A stretch of DNA of 52,088 nucleotides from Planctomycetota bacterium (GTDB lineage Bacteria; Planctomycetota; Phycisphaerae; Phycisphaerales; SM1A02). Below the pieces are notes generated by a model. That model was not told the origin of the DNA, did no database searches, and was given only the letters and a program-made list of their open reading frames with translations. The stretch is taken from contig JAFMML010000017.1 of NCBI GenBank assembly GCA_017859745.1, positions 1-52,088 on the forward strand. The letters run 5' to 3'. Shown piece after piece: positions 23,698-32,727 of this stretch; position 1 is the stretch's first letter; the number at the start of each line of letters is the position of its first letter. The position numbers were made by a program, and so were the translations under genes.

Positions 23698-25104
23698 ATG
23701 AACCAGAAACCCTCCGAGTCGGCGACCCCGGCGGAGCCCCGCAGTCGTGGCGGCGCCGCCGTCGCCCTGATCGTTCGAACCACGATCGGGGCCGTGGCGG
23801 TGCTCGCGGCGATCGGCATCGCCTACATGCTCTTCGCCACCCGCGAGGTGCTGGTGCCGAAGCCTGCTGAGGAGGCTCGGCCTCGACTGGTGGTCGTCGA
23901 GGCGATGCCACGACCGGTGCAACGGACCTTCACCGGATTCGGCACCGCGGGCAGCCTTCGTCAGAGCGACGTCCCCGCCGAGGTGGTCTCGGTCGTCGAG
24001 TCGATGCCCGACTCGACCGTCGAGGGGCGGTCGGTCCGAGCGGGCGACGTGCTGATGGCTCTCGACTCCCGCGACTTCAGCCGCCAGGCGGAGATCTCCG
24101 CGCAGACCCTTGCGGAGCTCGACACCCGCCTGGCGAGTCTCGACATCGAAGAGGTCGCGGCGAGGGAACGCCTTGCGCTTGCCGAGCGCGACGTGGAACT
24201 GGCCCGCATCGATCTCGAGCGGACCCGCCGCGCCGTCGAGGACGGTGCAGCGGTCGACCGCGAAGTCGATCGGGCGCAGCAGACGTTGATCATCGCCGAG
24301 CGGAGCCGTGTGCAGGCCCGCGAAATGGCCGAACTGTTCCCGCAGCGACGACTGTCGCTGGATGCGCAGGTGCGACGACAGCGGGCCGAGAAGCGCCTTG
24401 CCGAGCGGAATCTCGAACGGTGCACGGTCCGCAGCCCGATCGACGGGGTCATCGCCGCCATCGACGTCGAGCCCGGCGAAAGCGTCGCTCCCGGCATGAG
24501 AGTCGCTCGAGTCGTCGATCTTGCGGACATGGAGATCCCGCTCCAGCTGCCGGCGGCCGCACGACGATTCGTCCGGCCCGGCGACACGGTGCGTCTGGTC
24601 CGCGACGCCGATGCGGAGCAGGACTGGTCGGCGGCGGTGGTGCGAATCAACCCCGTGGACGAGCCGGGCAGTCGCACCTTCACGGCCTACGCGGAGTTGC
24701 GGCAGGATCCGTCGGATCCCCTTGCGCTCGTCCCGGGAACGTTCGTGTCGGGAGTCGTTCGCGGAGGAGTCCCGCTCGATCGCCTCGTCCTCCCCCGCCG
24801 CGCGGTGCGAGATGGACGGGTGCTTCGAGTCGGTGCGAACGCCGAAGGCGTCCCCACCATCGAGACCCTTCCGGTCGAGATCGCCTGGACGTTCGAAGCG
24901 AACCTCCCGGAGTTCGGCGTGCCGGACACCCAGTGGGTCGTCCTCGGCGACTCGACCGCCGAATCGCTCGGTGAAGGCGGTCTGGTGCTGCTCGACGGGA
25001 GTCGCGCCGTCGCCGACGGCACCACGATCCGCCCGGTGCGGGCCGACGGCACCGAACCCACGGCGACGGCCCGAGTCGCCGGCAGCGGATCGACCGGCTC
25101 ATGA
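23698..25104 (+). CDS. RND efflux periplasmic adaptor (membrane fusion protein)
   Basis: The 468-residue adaptor would link the adjacent RND pump to an outer-membrane channel. A disordered N-terminus is followed by one membrane anchor (about 20-43). The lipoyl/barrel-sandwich halves (residues about 70-125 and 245-275, the latter with RCTVRSPIDGVIAAIDVEPGE) flank a long alpha-helical hairpin (125-235). Beta-barrel and membrane-proximal domains follow, including GTFVSGVVRGGVPLDRLVLPRRAV. The order matches the HlyD/AcrA family. Its stop overlaps the RND ATG (ATGA at 25101). No outer-membrane factor gene is adjacent. Confidence 0.92.
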   Translation: MNQKPSESATPAEPRSRGGAAVALIVRTTIGAVAVLAAIGIAYMLFATREVLVPKPAEEARPRLVVVEAMPRPVQRTFTGFGTAGSLRQSDVPAEVVSVVESMPDSTVEGRSVRAGDVLMALDSRDFSRQAEISAQTLAELDTRLASLDIEEVAARERLALAERDVELARIDLERTRRAVEDGAAVDREVDRAQQTLIIAERSRVQAREMAELFPQRRLSLDAQVRRQRAEKRLAERNLERCTVRSPIDGVIAAIDVEPGESVAPGMRVARVVDLADMEIPLQLPAAARRFVRPGDTVRLVRDADAEQDWSAAVVRINPVDEPGSRTFTAYAELRQDPSDPLALVPGTFVSGVVRGGVPLDRLVLPRRAVRDGRVLRVGANAEGVPTIETLPVEIAWTFEANLPEFGVPDTQWVVLGDSTAESLGEGGLVLLDGSRAVADGTTIRPVRADGTEPTATARVAGSGSTGS

Positions 25105-28100
25105 GCCCGTCCCGCTTCGGCGTTCGCAATCCCGTACCCGCGAACCTGCTCGCGATCGCCCTCGTGCTCGGCGGGATCTACGCGGCGTTCTCCATGCGTC
25201 GCGAGTTCTTCCCCGAGAGCGATCCGGAGTCGCTCTCGGTGGCGATCCTCTATCCGGGCGCGACGCCGTCGGAGATCGAGGAGTCGATGGTCCGGAAGGT
25301 CGAGGACGCGGTCGCCGACCTCGAGGGCGTCAAGCAGCTGACCACCAGCATCGTCGAAGGCAGCGCCAGCGTGCTCATCGAGTTCGACCAGGGCACCGAC
25401 CTCGAGGACGCCCTTCGCGACGCCGAGCAGGCGGTCGAGAGCCTCCAGGATCTGCCCCCGGACGCCGAGCGGATCCGCGTCGTCGAGTTCGAGCCGACGC
25501 TTCCAGTGATCATGCTGTCGCTGCACGGCGATGCGGACGAGCGTCAGATGAAGACGGCGCTCCGCTCGATCGCCGACGATCTCCGCAGCCTGCCCGGCAT
25601 GGGCTCGGTCCTGCTCTCGGGCATCCGCGACAACGAGATCCGGGTCGAGGTCGACCCGGCGACCTCGCGACGCTACGGAATCGGCCTGCCCGAGATCTCC
25701 GACGCCATCGGTCGATGGATGCGGGAGGTTCCCAGCGGCTCCCTGCGAACGAGCGGGGGCACCATCAACGTCCGAACCCTCGGCGTCGCCGAACAGGGCG
25801 AGCGAATCGGCGAGATCGTGCTGCGCACCGATCCCGACGGAGCCTCCGTCCGCGTGTCCGACGTCGCCGAGGTGGTCGAGGGGTTCGTGGACGTCCCGAT
25901 CGAGCGACGCTTCAACGGCGATCGGGCAGTGAGCCTGACCGTCTTCAAGACCGCCGACGAGGATGCGGTGAAGATCGCGGAGATGGTCCGCAGCTACGTG
26001 GTGGGCCGTCGGGGACTTCCCTTCGAAGGCAGCGCCGTCGAGCATGCGCTGGGCTCCCACCGCCTCGACGCATGGCGCCTCGGCAGCGAGAACCCCGAAG
26101 CCCTGCCGGGCGGCATCGACACCCACTCGGATCTCGCCCGATTCATCGAGGGACGCCTCGATCTGCTGAGCCGCAACGCGCTTCAGGGTGCGGTGCTGGT
26201 CTTTCTGATGCTGTTCCTCGCCCTCAACCTTCGGGTGGCCTTCTGGGTGATGGTGGGTCTGGTGACGGCCCTCGCCGGCACCCTGCTCTTCATGCTGGCG
26301 TTGGGAGTGACGCTCAACCTGCTGACGATGTTCGGACTGCTGATCACCCTCGGCATGCTCACCGACGACGCGATCGTGGTCAGCGAGAACATCCTCGCCC
26401 GCCACGAACATGGCGAGTCGCCCGAGCAGGCGGCGATCTCCGGTGCCGAACAGGTGGGTTGGCCGGTGCTGGCCACGGTCTCGACCACGATCGTGGCGTT
26501 CCTGCCGCTGCTGTTCCTTCAGGGTCGCATCGGCACGCTCCTCGGGGCCCTGCCATGGGTGGTCCTTTGCGCCCTGACCGTGAGTCTGCTCGAGTCGCTG
26601 GTGGTCATGCCCGCCCACATGCGTCACGCCCTCGACGGCATGGACACCGGCGGCCGCGGAGTCGCCGCGCTCGGCGACCGCTTCGGTCGTTGGCGTGACC
26701 GGCGTGTGATCGCCCCGGCGGTCGAGGGATACTCGAGGCTGCTGCGATGGTGCCTCGCCCGCCGCTACTTCACCGCGGCGTTGACGGTGGCGTTGCTCGT
26801 GGCGAGCCTCGGCATGGTCGCGGGAGACCGAGTGCCCTTCACGTTCCTCTCCACCGACGACGCCGAGACCGTGGTCGTGGATCTGCGCATGCCCATCGGA
26901 ACGAGCATCGAGGAGACGCTCGTCGAGGCGTCCCGCATCGAACGGGTCGCCCTGGCCCAGCCCGAGTCCGACTCCGTCAGCGTCATCGTCGGTGAACGGG
27001 CCAATACCGAGACCGGGCAGTCCGACCCCGCCAGCACCAACGTGGGCCAGGTGATCATCGAGCTGAGCCCCGTCGAGGAGCGGGATCGATCCAGCGGTCA
27101 GGTCGTCGATGCGATCCGAGCCGAGGTGGGGCCGCTCGACCGGGCCGAACTGGTGGCGTACCGCGAGGTCAGCGGCGGACCCGACGGCGCCGACATCACC
27201 GTCGAGGTCACGGGCGACGACGAGCGGGCCCGAAACGAGGTGGTCGACGCGGTGAAGGCGGAACTGTCGCTGCTGCCCGGCGTGTTCGACATCGCCGACG
27301 ACGACTTCGGCGCGCAGCGGGAGGTGCAGATCGATCTCAAGCCGGGCGCCGCGGCGCTTGGATTCAACGTCGCCGGCGTGGCCCGACAGGTCCGAGCGGC
27401 CCTCTTCGGTCTCGAGGCCCATACCTACGCCGCCGACCGCGAGGACATCGACGTGCGAGTCCGCTTCGACGAAGGAAGCCGCCGCGAACTCGCCAGCATC
27501 GAAGCCATGTGGCTCGCAGCACCGGGTGGCGGCATGGTCCCGCTCTCGGAGGTGGCCTCGATCAGCGAGGGCAGCGGATACAGCGCCATCCGCCGCATCG
27601 ACCGTCGCCGCAGCGTCACCGTCACCGCCGACACCGACGACGCCACCAACCCCGAGGCGATCTCCGCGGCGTTGCAGCCCACGCTCGATCGCCTGCAATC
27701 TCGCTATTCCCAGATCGCGATCGACACCGGCGGGCGACAGCGCAACGTTCGGGAGGCCTTCGCGAGCCTGCCGATCGCCGCCGGCGCCGCGGTCCTCATG
27801 ATCTACGTGATCCTCGCCTGGCTCTTCGGCAGCTACTTCCAGCCGCTTGCGGTGATGCTGGCGATCCCCTTCGGCATGATCGGAGTGGTCTGGGGCCACT
27901 GGCTGCTCGGGTTCGACATGACCTTCCTGAGCCTCATCGGCTTCGTGGCCCTCGCGGGAGTGGTCGTCAACAACTCGCTGGTGCTCGTGGACTTCACCAA
28001 CGGGTTTCTGAAGAAGGGCCTCGGCCTCGGCGATGCACTGGTGGCCGCGGGCCGGCTTCGCCTGCGCCCGATCGTGCTGACGAGCCTCACCACGGTGCTG

Positions 28101-28343
28101 GGCCTCAGCCCCCTGATGCTCGAGCAGTCGTTCCAGGCCCGATTCCTGATCCCGATGGCGATCAGCATCTCGTTCGGTCTGATCAGCGCGACCGCCCTCA
28201 CCCTGGTGGTGCTGCCGGCGGTGCTGGTCATCATCGAGGACGCCAAGTTCCTCTCGAAGTGGGCCTGGACCGGCCGCCGGCCGAACCACCTCCTCGATAC
28301 GCCACCCGAGGATGCCCGATCAGCCGGTATCGTGCCCTCATGA
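25101..28343 (+). CDS. RND-family efflux transporter (AcrB/MdtB-like)
   Basis: The 1080-residue proton-driven inner-membrane pump has TM1 near NPVPANLLAIALVLGG, two large periplasmic porter domains, six central TMs (about 355-540), a second periplasmic half, and a final bundle of five TMs. The proton relay Asp pair is present in LGMLTDDAIVVSENI, and FLTFNxR-like symmetry is seen in LIGFVALAGVVVNNSLVLVDF. It belongs to the heavy-metal-independent hydrophobe/amphiphile group, but the substrate is unknown. Translation is coupled to the adaptor upstream and to the DUF1080 gene downstream (ATGA at 28340). Confidence 0.94.
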   Translation: MSPSRFGVRNPVPANLLAIALVLGGIYAAFSMRREFFPESDPESLSVAILYPGATPSEIEESMVRKVEDAVADLEGVKQLTTSIVEGSASVLIEFDQGTDLEDALRDAEQAVESLQDLPPDAERIRVVEFEPTLPVIMLSLHGDADERQMKTALRSIADDLRSLPGMGSVLLSGIRDNEIRVEVDPATSRRYGIGLPEISDAIGRWMREVPSGSLRTSGGTINVRTLGVAEQGERIGEIVLRTDPDGASVRVSDVAEVVEGFVDVPIERRFNGDRAVSLTVFKTADEDAVKIAEMVRSYVVGRRGLPFEGSAVEHALGSHRLDAWRLGSENPEALPGGIDTHSDLARFIEGRLDLLSRNALQGAVLVFLMLFLALNLRVAFWVMVGLVTALAGTLLFMLALGVTLNLLTMFGLLITLGMLTDDAIVVSENILARHEHGESPEQAAISGAEQVGWPVLATVSTTIVAFLPLLFLQGRIGTLLGALPWVVLCALTVSLLESLVVMPAHMRHALDGMDTGGRGVAALGDRFGRWRDRRVIAPAVEGYSRLLRWCLARRYFTAALTVALLVASLGMVAGDRVPFTFLSTDDAETVVVDLRMPIGTSIEETLVEASRIERVALAQPESDSVSVIVGERANTETGQSDPASTNVGQVIIELSPVEERDRSSGQVVDAIRAEVGPLDRAELVAYREVSGGPDGADITVEVTGDDERARNEVVDAVKAELSLLPGVFDIADDDFGAQREVQIDLKPGAAALGFNVAGVARQVRAALFGLEAHTYAADREDIDVRVRFDEGSRRELASIEAMWLAAPGGGMVPLSEVASISEGSGYSAIRRIDRRRSVTVTADTDDATNPEAISAALQPTLDRLQSRYSQIAIDTGGRQRNVREAFASLPIAAGAAVLMIYVILAWLFGSYFQPLAVMLAIPFGMIGVVWGHWLLGFDMTFLSLIGFVALAGVVVNNSLVLVDFTNGFLKKGLGLGDALVAAGRLRLRPIVLTSLTTVLGLSPLMLEQSFQARFLIPMAISISFGLISATALTLVVLPAVLVIIEDAKFLSKWAWTGRRPNHLLDTPPEDARSAGIVPS
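28328..28339 (+). promoter_or_regulatory. Possible internal leaderless-type -10 of the DUF1080 gene
   Basis: TATCGT (28328-28333), six nt, ATG (28340), located within the last codons of the RND gene. Confidence 0.35.
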
Positions 28344-29077
28344 TCAGCTTCCCCATCGCCCTCGCCGCAGTGTTGAGCCTCCCCCCGGCGGTCTCCGCCG
28401 GATCGACCACGCCCCCTTCGACCGCGGTCCGGCAGGACACGCCGGCACCCGAGGCGCCCACCCACCGAACCCCCGAGGGGTGGACCGCGATCTTCAACGG
28501 GCGGGATCTCGAGGGATGGCGTCCGTTCCTTCCCAACGGCGAGGATCCGTCCGGCACCTGGTCGGTCGTCGATGGCGTGCTCGTCTGCACCGGTCGGCCC
28601 ATCGGCTACATCCGCACCGAAAGGACCTACCGCAACTTCGAGTTGACGCTCGAGTGGCGATTCGATCCGGAGAAGGGCGCGGGCAACAGCGGCGTCCTCC
28701 TTCGCGTGCAGGAGCCGGACAAGGTCTGGCCGACCTCGATCGAGGCGCAACTGCATTCGGGGAATGCCGGCGACATCTGGAACATCGGGGAGTTTCCGAT
28801 GCAGGCCGCGAAGGAGCGGACCAATGGACGTCGCACCGTCAAGGCGCACGCCAGCAGCGAGAAGCCCCTCGGCGGCTGGAACCGCTACCGCATCGTGATG
28901 GACGGCACCGAGTTGAAGCTCTTCGTGAACAACGTGCTGCAGAACGTCGCCACAGGTTGCGAGATGAAGCCGGGCTTCATCGCCCTGCAGTCCGAGGGCG
29001 CCCACATCGAGTTCCGGCGCATCGAGCTCCGCGAGATCGCAGGCCCCGGCAAGCCTGCGGTCGATTCGGTCGACTGA
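28340..29077 (+). CDS. Secreted 3-keto-disaccharide hydrolase (DUF1080) domain protein
   Basis: The 245-residue exported protein has a signal peptide (IALAAVLSLPPAVSAG, cleavage near residue 20) and one DUF1080 concanavalin-like domain: GWTAIFNGRDLEGWRPF, GTWSVVDGVLVCTGRP, FELTLEWRFDPEKGAGNSGVLLR, NRYRIVMDGTELKLFVNNV and FIALQSEGAHIEFRRIELRE. Domains of this family cleave or bind 3-keto-glycosides and are much expanded in planctomycetes. The ATG at 28340 overlaps the RND TGA. The pairing with an efflux pump is unusual, so a functional link is uncertain. Confidence 0.9.
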   Translation: MISFPIALAAVLSLPPAVSAGSTTPPSTAVRQDTPAPEAPTHRTPEGWTAIFNGRDLEGWRPFLPNGEDPSGTWSVVDGVLVCTGRPIGYIRTERTYRNFELTLEWRFDPEKGAGNSGVLLRVQEPDKVWPTSIEAQLHSGNAGDIWNIGEFPMQAAKERTNGRRTVKAHASSEKPLGGWNRYRIVMDGTELKLFVNNVLQNVATGCEMKPGFIALQSEGAHIEFRRIELREIAGPGKPAVDSVD

Positions 29078-29156
29078 AGCGACCCGATCCCGATCGAATC
29101 CACGGGGCTTCGCTTCCCGCGGGGAATCGCCGGCGAGGGCGAGAACGTCGTCGCGG

Positions 29157-30062
29157 TCAGGCCAACGGCAGCGGACCCTCGTCCCGGGACGAGGTCGCCC
29201 TGACCGCCGTGCCGCGTGGCCGCACCTGCTCCTGCAGTTCCAGATCCTTCGCCTCCTGCCGGTCCTGCCACGCGACCGCCCAGTCGAGATGGCGTGCGAT
29301 CGAGAGGATCGACAGCGGCATCAGAAACAGCAGTCCGAGTCCGCAGGCGACCGCCAGCAGCGCCGCGAGAAGCATGAAGGGCGCGATCAGCGCCGCGAGG
29401 ACCACGAAGAGCACCGCCGCCGCGGGCACGCCCGCGACGCACCACAGATAGAGGCGGGCCCACTTGGCGGTGTCCTCGTCCTCCATCCAGTCCGCCCAGC
29501 CGACCAGCAGCAGCGCGAAGGCGATCAGCCCCGCGAAGCCGATCCCCCATGCGGCGACCGCCGACCACTCCAGCACGGGATGCAGCGGTCCACCGATGAG
29601 AAACGCCCCACCCCGATCGAGCACCACCCCGATCGGCCAGGCCAGTTGAAGGAACCTCGCGGCGCGCCGCAGATTCGAACGCGGACCGAGCCCGCGGTCG
29701 ACGGCTTCGGCGTCGTCGATCGGCGCCGCGAAGAGGAAGATGCCCGCGGCCCAGACCGTCTCGACGAGGAGACCGATCGATCCACCGACCAGCGGATCCG
29801 TCGGCGCCACTCCCGTGACCACAAGTCCTCGCCATGCGAGCGACGCCACCGCCGCCGATGCGGCGATCCACGCGGCCCGACGCACCCGACGAACGAGCGG
29901 CGACGGAAGATCCTGCACCCGACGCGGCGCAGCGCGACCGCGGCCTCGGACCCTTCGCCGCGTCGCATGTCCGCACTCCGGGCAGGGTCGTCCCGGACGA
30001 AGCCCTCGCCGCGAGTGCCCGCAGCGCCGGCAACGGGGCCCATCGTCGCCACGGAAGCTCAT
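29157..30062 (-). CDS. Zinc-ribbon multi-pass membrane protein
   Basis: The 301-residue protein opens with a double CxxC zinc ribbon (CRRCGHSRRG and CPECG, residues 10-31), an Arg-rich linker, and then about five transmembrane segments (from AAWIAASAAVASLAW to FMLLAALLAVACGLGLLFLMPLSI). The cytoplasmic tail is charged. This ribbon-plus-membrane layout is frequent in planctomycetes and the function is unknown. It starts 13 bases after the 3-hydroxyanthranilate dioxygenase stop, so the two are probably one transcript. No enzymatic motif is visible. Confidence 0.75.
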   Translation of the reverse strand: MSFRGDDGPRCRRCGHSRRGLRPGRPCPECGHATRRRVRGRGRAAPRRVQDLPSPLVRRVRRAAWIAASAAVASLAWRGLVVTGVAPTDPLVGGSIGLLVETVWAAGIFLFAAPIDDAEAVDRGLGPRSNLRRAARFLQLAWPIGVVLDRGGAFLIGGPLHPVLEWSAVAAWGIGFAGLIAFALLLVGWADWMEDEDTAKWARLYLWCVAGVPAAAVLFVVLAALIAPFMLLAALLAVACGLGLLFLMPLSILSIARHLDWAVAWQDRQEAKDLELQEQVRPRGTAVRATSSRDEGPLPLA

Positions 30063-30075
30063 GGACGAGGGTCGC

Positions 30076-30804
30076 TCAACGCGACGAGTTCGCGCGACTC
30101 GCGGTCCTTCGGCCCGACTTGCCGGCCGACATCTTGAAGGCCCCAGCCCGTTCGATCACGTTTCCGCAGTTGCCGCAGGTTCGGCGCTTCACCGGCCCGC
30201 TCCAGAACCGCTCCATGATCACCTTCAGGTCCTCGTCGATCTTCTTCAGTCGCCACTTGGCCTCGTGGACGAGTTCGTCGCACTCCGGGCAGTACCAGCG
30301 GAGGCCGTCCTTCTCGCCCTTGGGCCGGGGAAACTCGATGATCAGTCCGATGGTTCCGGCCGGCCTCTGCGGGCGATGCGGCACCCAGCGCGGCAGCAGG
30401 TACAGCTCGCCTTCTCGAACGACCACGTCGCGCGGGGGACTCCCGTCGAGCGGACGGATCCGAACCGCGATGTCGCCCTTCACCTGGAAGAAGAGCTCCT
30501 CCGTCGGATTGACGTGATAGTCGTTGCGAGTGTTGGGGCCACCCGAGACGAAGACGATCGCGTCGTCGCTGTCGGTGAAGAGCTGCCGGTTGCTCACCGG
30601 CGGCTTGAGATGCTTGCGGTTCTCCCGAATCCAGCGGTCGAGATGGAGGATCGCATCTCCCGGTCCGGCGGCGCCGGCTCGGCGGCGGGGCGAGACCTTC
30701 GCCTTGCGGGACCGGCTCGACGCGGACGTTCGCGTCGCAGCCTTGCGGGTCGATCGCTTCGCGGGTGCGGCGTCTCGGTTGGATCGGCGAGGGGTGTTGG
30801 GCAT
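30076..30804 (-). CDS. 3-hydroxyanthranilate 3,4-dioxygenase with basic tails
   Basis: This Fe(II) cupin opens the ring of 3-hydroxyanthranilate to the precursor of quinolinate in the kynurenine route to NAD or in tryptophan breakdown. The iron ligands are His97, Glu103 (YHVNPTEELFFQ) and His143 (VPHRPQRP). The bacterial rubredoxin-like second iron site is present as Cys172, Cys175, Cys210 and Cys213. Unusual features are a 45-residue Lys/Arg/Ser/Ala-rich N-terminal tail and a basic C-terminal tail. ATG 30804 lies 7 nt after TAGAGT. No other kynurenine pathway gene is nearby. Confidence 0.92.
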   Translation of the reverse strand: MPNTPRRSNRDAAPAKRSTRKAATRTSASSRSRKAKVSPRRRAGAAGPGDAILHLDRWIRENRKHLKPPVSNRQLFTDSDDAIVFVSGGPNTRNDYHVNPTEELFFQVKGDIAVRIRPLDGSPPRDVVVREGELYLLPRWVPHRPQRPAGTIGLIIEFPRPKGEKDGLRWYCPECDELVHEAKWRLKKIDEDLKVIMERFWSGPVKRRTCGNCGNVIERAGAFKMSAGKSGRRTASRANSSR

Positions 30805-30817
30805 GTCGCCAACTCTA
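30805..30817 (-). promoter_or_regulatory. Leaderless-type -10 element of the 3-hydroxyanthranilate dioxygenase gene
   Basis: On the minus strand TAGAGT (30812-30817), seven nt, ATG at 30804. The same TAGAGTTGGCG string recurs upstream of glutamate dehydrogenase. Confidence 0.5.
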
Positions 30818-30972
30818 ATGCAGTTGTCCGAGCATCGCAGCATCGGGGAACGCCGATGCCACATGACACTCCGACGGGAGCAGAGGGCCACCTGCGTCCG
30901 AACCGCCACCTCCGACCGGAACCACGGGCTCCGGAGAACGCCCCCGCGACCTCCGAGGCGTTCGGGGCTCCG

Positions 30973-31887
30973 TCAGGGAACCAGACGCCGCGGCCCCATC
31001 TCTTCGCGTCGCCCCTGACGTTCTGCCCCTTCGCGTTGGCGTCGGGCAAGACGCACCGCAGGCCCCTCCGAGATCCTGATCGGCCGAACCACGAACCCGT
31101 CGGCGGGTCCACGCATGCCCTCGCCCGCCTCGACCGGGGACGACCGGACGATTCGAGGCAGATCGGCGACTCGCTCCGCCGGACCCGGGGAAGACGATGC
31201 CTTCGCCGAAGACTCGTCGGCCGCGGCAGTCGGAGCGTCGATCTGGTTCACCAGGCGCCGCGACGTGCCCCGAAGACCGCGGCGACCCTGGAATCGACCC
31301 ACCAGGCCACCCATGCCGACGAGGCCGATGCCGCCGAGTTCAAGAATCCAGTTGAGACGCATGCCGGCAAGCTCCTGTCCAAGTCCGGAATCGATCGAAT
31401 GAAACGAAGCGGCGCGGATCGCCACGAAGACCAGCAGCGTCGCGAGGCCCACCAGCGCCAGGCCGCTCTCCGCCATGCGGCGTCGACTCCACCAAAGCAT
31501 GACTCCAAGAACGGCCACGCCTCCTGAAGCAAACACCCCAATGAAGATCGCCTGCAGGGTTCGACGGCTCTCGTAGAGATCGGCTCCCTCGAGCAGATCG
31601 CGGGCGGTCTGCGTCAGCAGCGACTGCAGGTCCAGTTGCTTGTTGATCGCGAGCGCCGCCGCGATTGCGGCGATCGCGACGGGAACGGTCCGGCGCCCGC
31701 GACCAGTGCCAACGGCCCACCAGAGACACGCCGCCGCGGCAAGCAGGTAGCCGCCGACCGTGATCCAGCCCATCACCGAGGGATCGCCGATGCTCGGTGT
31801 CCAGCGCCCATCGCCGCCGATGGCGGCGACAAGGGCCACGGACCCGTCGAAGATCGTCGTCGAAGATGGTGCGAGGTTGGCGAGCAT
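30973..31887 (-). CDS. Multi-pass membrane protein of unknown function
   Basis: The 304-residue protein has five predicted transmembrane segments: WITVGGYLLAAAACLWWAVG, VPVAIAAIAAALAI, AIFIGVFASGGVAVLGVMLWW, ALVGLATLLVFVAIRA and WILELGGIGLVGMGGLVG. Between and after them lie INKQLDLQ and IRAASFHSID, motifs I associate with a widespread uncharacterised membrane family. The C-terminal 90 residues are disordered and charged. The start is uncertain: ATG 31887 is used, while GTG 31935 and ATG 31773 are in frame, and the last begins just before TM1. No Shine-Dalgarno sequence is clear for any of them. Confidence 0.65.
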   Translation of the reverse strand: MLANLAPSSTTIFDGSVALVAAIGGDGRWTPSIGDPSVMGWITVGGYLLAAAACLWWAVGTGRGRRTVPVAIAAIAAALAINKQLDLQSLLTQTARDLLEGADLYESRRTLQAIFIGVFASGGVAVLGVMLWWSRRRMAESGLALVGLATLLVFVAIRAASFHSIDSGLGQELAGMRLNWILELGGIGLVGMGGLVGRFQGRRGLRGTSRRLVNQIDAPTAAADESSAKASSSPGPAERVADLPRIVRSSPVEAGEGMRGPADGFVVRPIRISEGPAVRLARRQREGAERQGRREEMGPRRLVP

Positions 31888-32146
31888 CGATCGTTGGGGT
31901 CGGGCGAGTGCGACCGGGTGGAGGACGCCCTTCACATGCGTCCACCGCCGCCGACTCCCCGCAGTGTGCCAGTTTCGATGGTCCGACTTGAGGCAAACTC
32001 TCGGACTCTCGGAAGAAAGCCACGGATTCGGGAGATTGCCCCCAGGTCCCCATCGGTTATCGAAGGCTCTCGGACCTTGGGCGCGACGCCCTCCAGGCGC
32101 GCACCTCGAGACGGCGGCCGTTCGCCGTCCCCACACCATCGGGCGT

Positions 32147-32605
32147 CTATGTCGTGGGGCGCGCGTCGCGGGCGATCGGATGATCTCCCGACGTCGTGGC
32201 CGCACGGTCGATCACGGACTTCGCGGCATCGAGGAACACCTCCGGCGGCAGGAACCCCAGCATGCGCCCGAGTTCCGTGCCTTCGGCATCGACGAGAACG
32301 AGCGTCGGATACGCCTCGACCATGAACGCCCAGGCCAGTTCCCCCTCCGCCTCCGCATCGATCTTCACCGGGATCGTGTTCGCATCGAGCCACGCGACCA
32401 CCGCCGGATCCTTCCACGTCGTCGAGTCGAGACGTCGGCACGGCGGGCACCACGACGCGTAGAAGTCGAGGAACACCACCTTGCCTTCACGGGCCGCCGC
32501 TTCGAGCGCCGCGTCGTAGTCGATCGGCCGAAAGGGCGGCGTCGCCGGATCGATCGGCGGCGTGCAGCCGAGCATCGAGAGCAGCAGCGCCGGAGTCCCC
32601 CACAT
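32147..32605 (-). CDS. Thioredoxin-like lipoprotein
   Basis: The 152-residue protein has a short signal with lipobox-like MLGC (Cys14) and one thioredoxin fold of the DsbD-gamma/thioredoxin-7 type: VVFLDFYASWCPPCRRLDSTTW (redox Cys53 and Cys56), then VKIDAEAEGELAWAFMVEAYPTLVLVD with the cis-Pro loop AYPT. It would act outside the cytoplasmic membrane as a disulfide reductase or in cytochrome maturation. ATG 32605 is chosen for the signal peptide; upstream in-frame sequence is Arg-rich and not signal-like. It lies 122 bases after gdhA in the same orientation. Confidence 0.8.
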   Translation of the reverse strand: MWGTPALLLSMLGCTPPIDPATPPFRPIDYDAALEAAAREGKVVFLDFYASWCPPCRRLDSTTWKDPAVVAWLDANTIPVKIDAEAEGELAWAFMVEAYPTLVLVDAEGTELGRMLGFLPPEVFLDAAKSVIDRAATTSGDHPIARDARPTT

Positions 32606-32727
32606 CGCGCTTCGGCGACGCCCCTTCGCCGTCGTGTCGATCGATGCCCGATCCCCCGTGGAGGGAAGCCCCTCGCGCGCGACGCCTCGGGGACCTCGCG
32701 AGCGTCGTCGATCCGCGAGACACCCGC

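Noticed and set aside
24687-28289. A 1200-codon minus-strand open frame opposite the RND genes
   Set aside because: It is antisense to the clearly coding RND pump and adaptor and rich in His, Gly and Arg without motifs. It is a codon-bias shadow.
29078-29156. GC-rich inverted repeats between the DUF1080 and zinc-ribbon genes considered as a bidirectional terminator
   Set aside because: The stems are short and no T-run follows on either strand.
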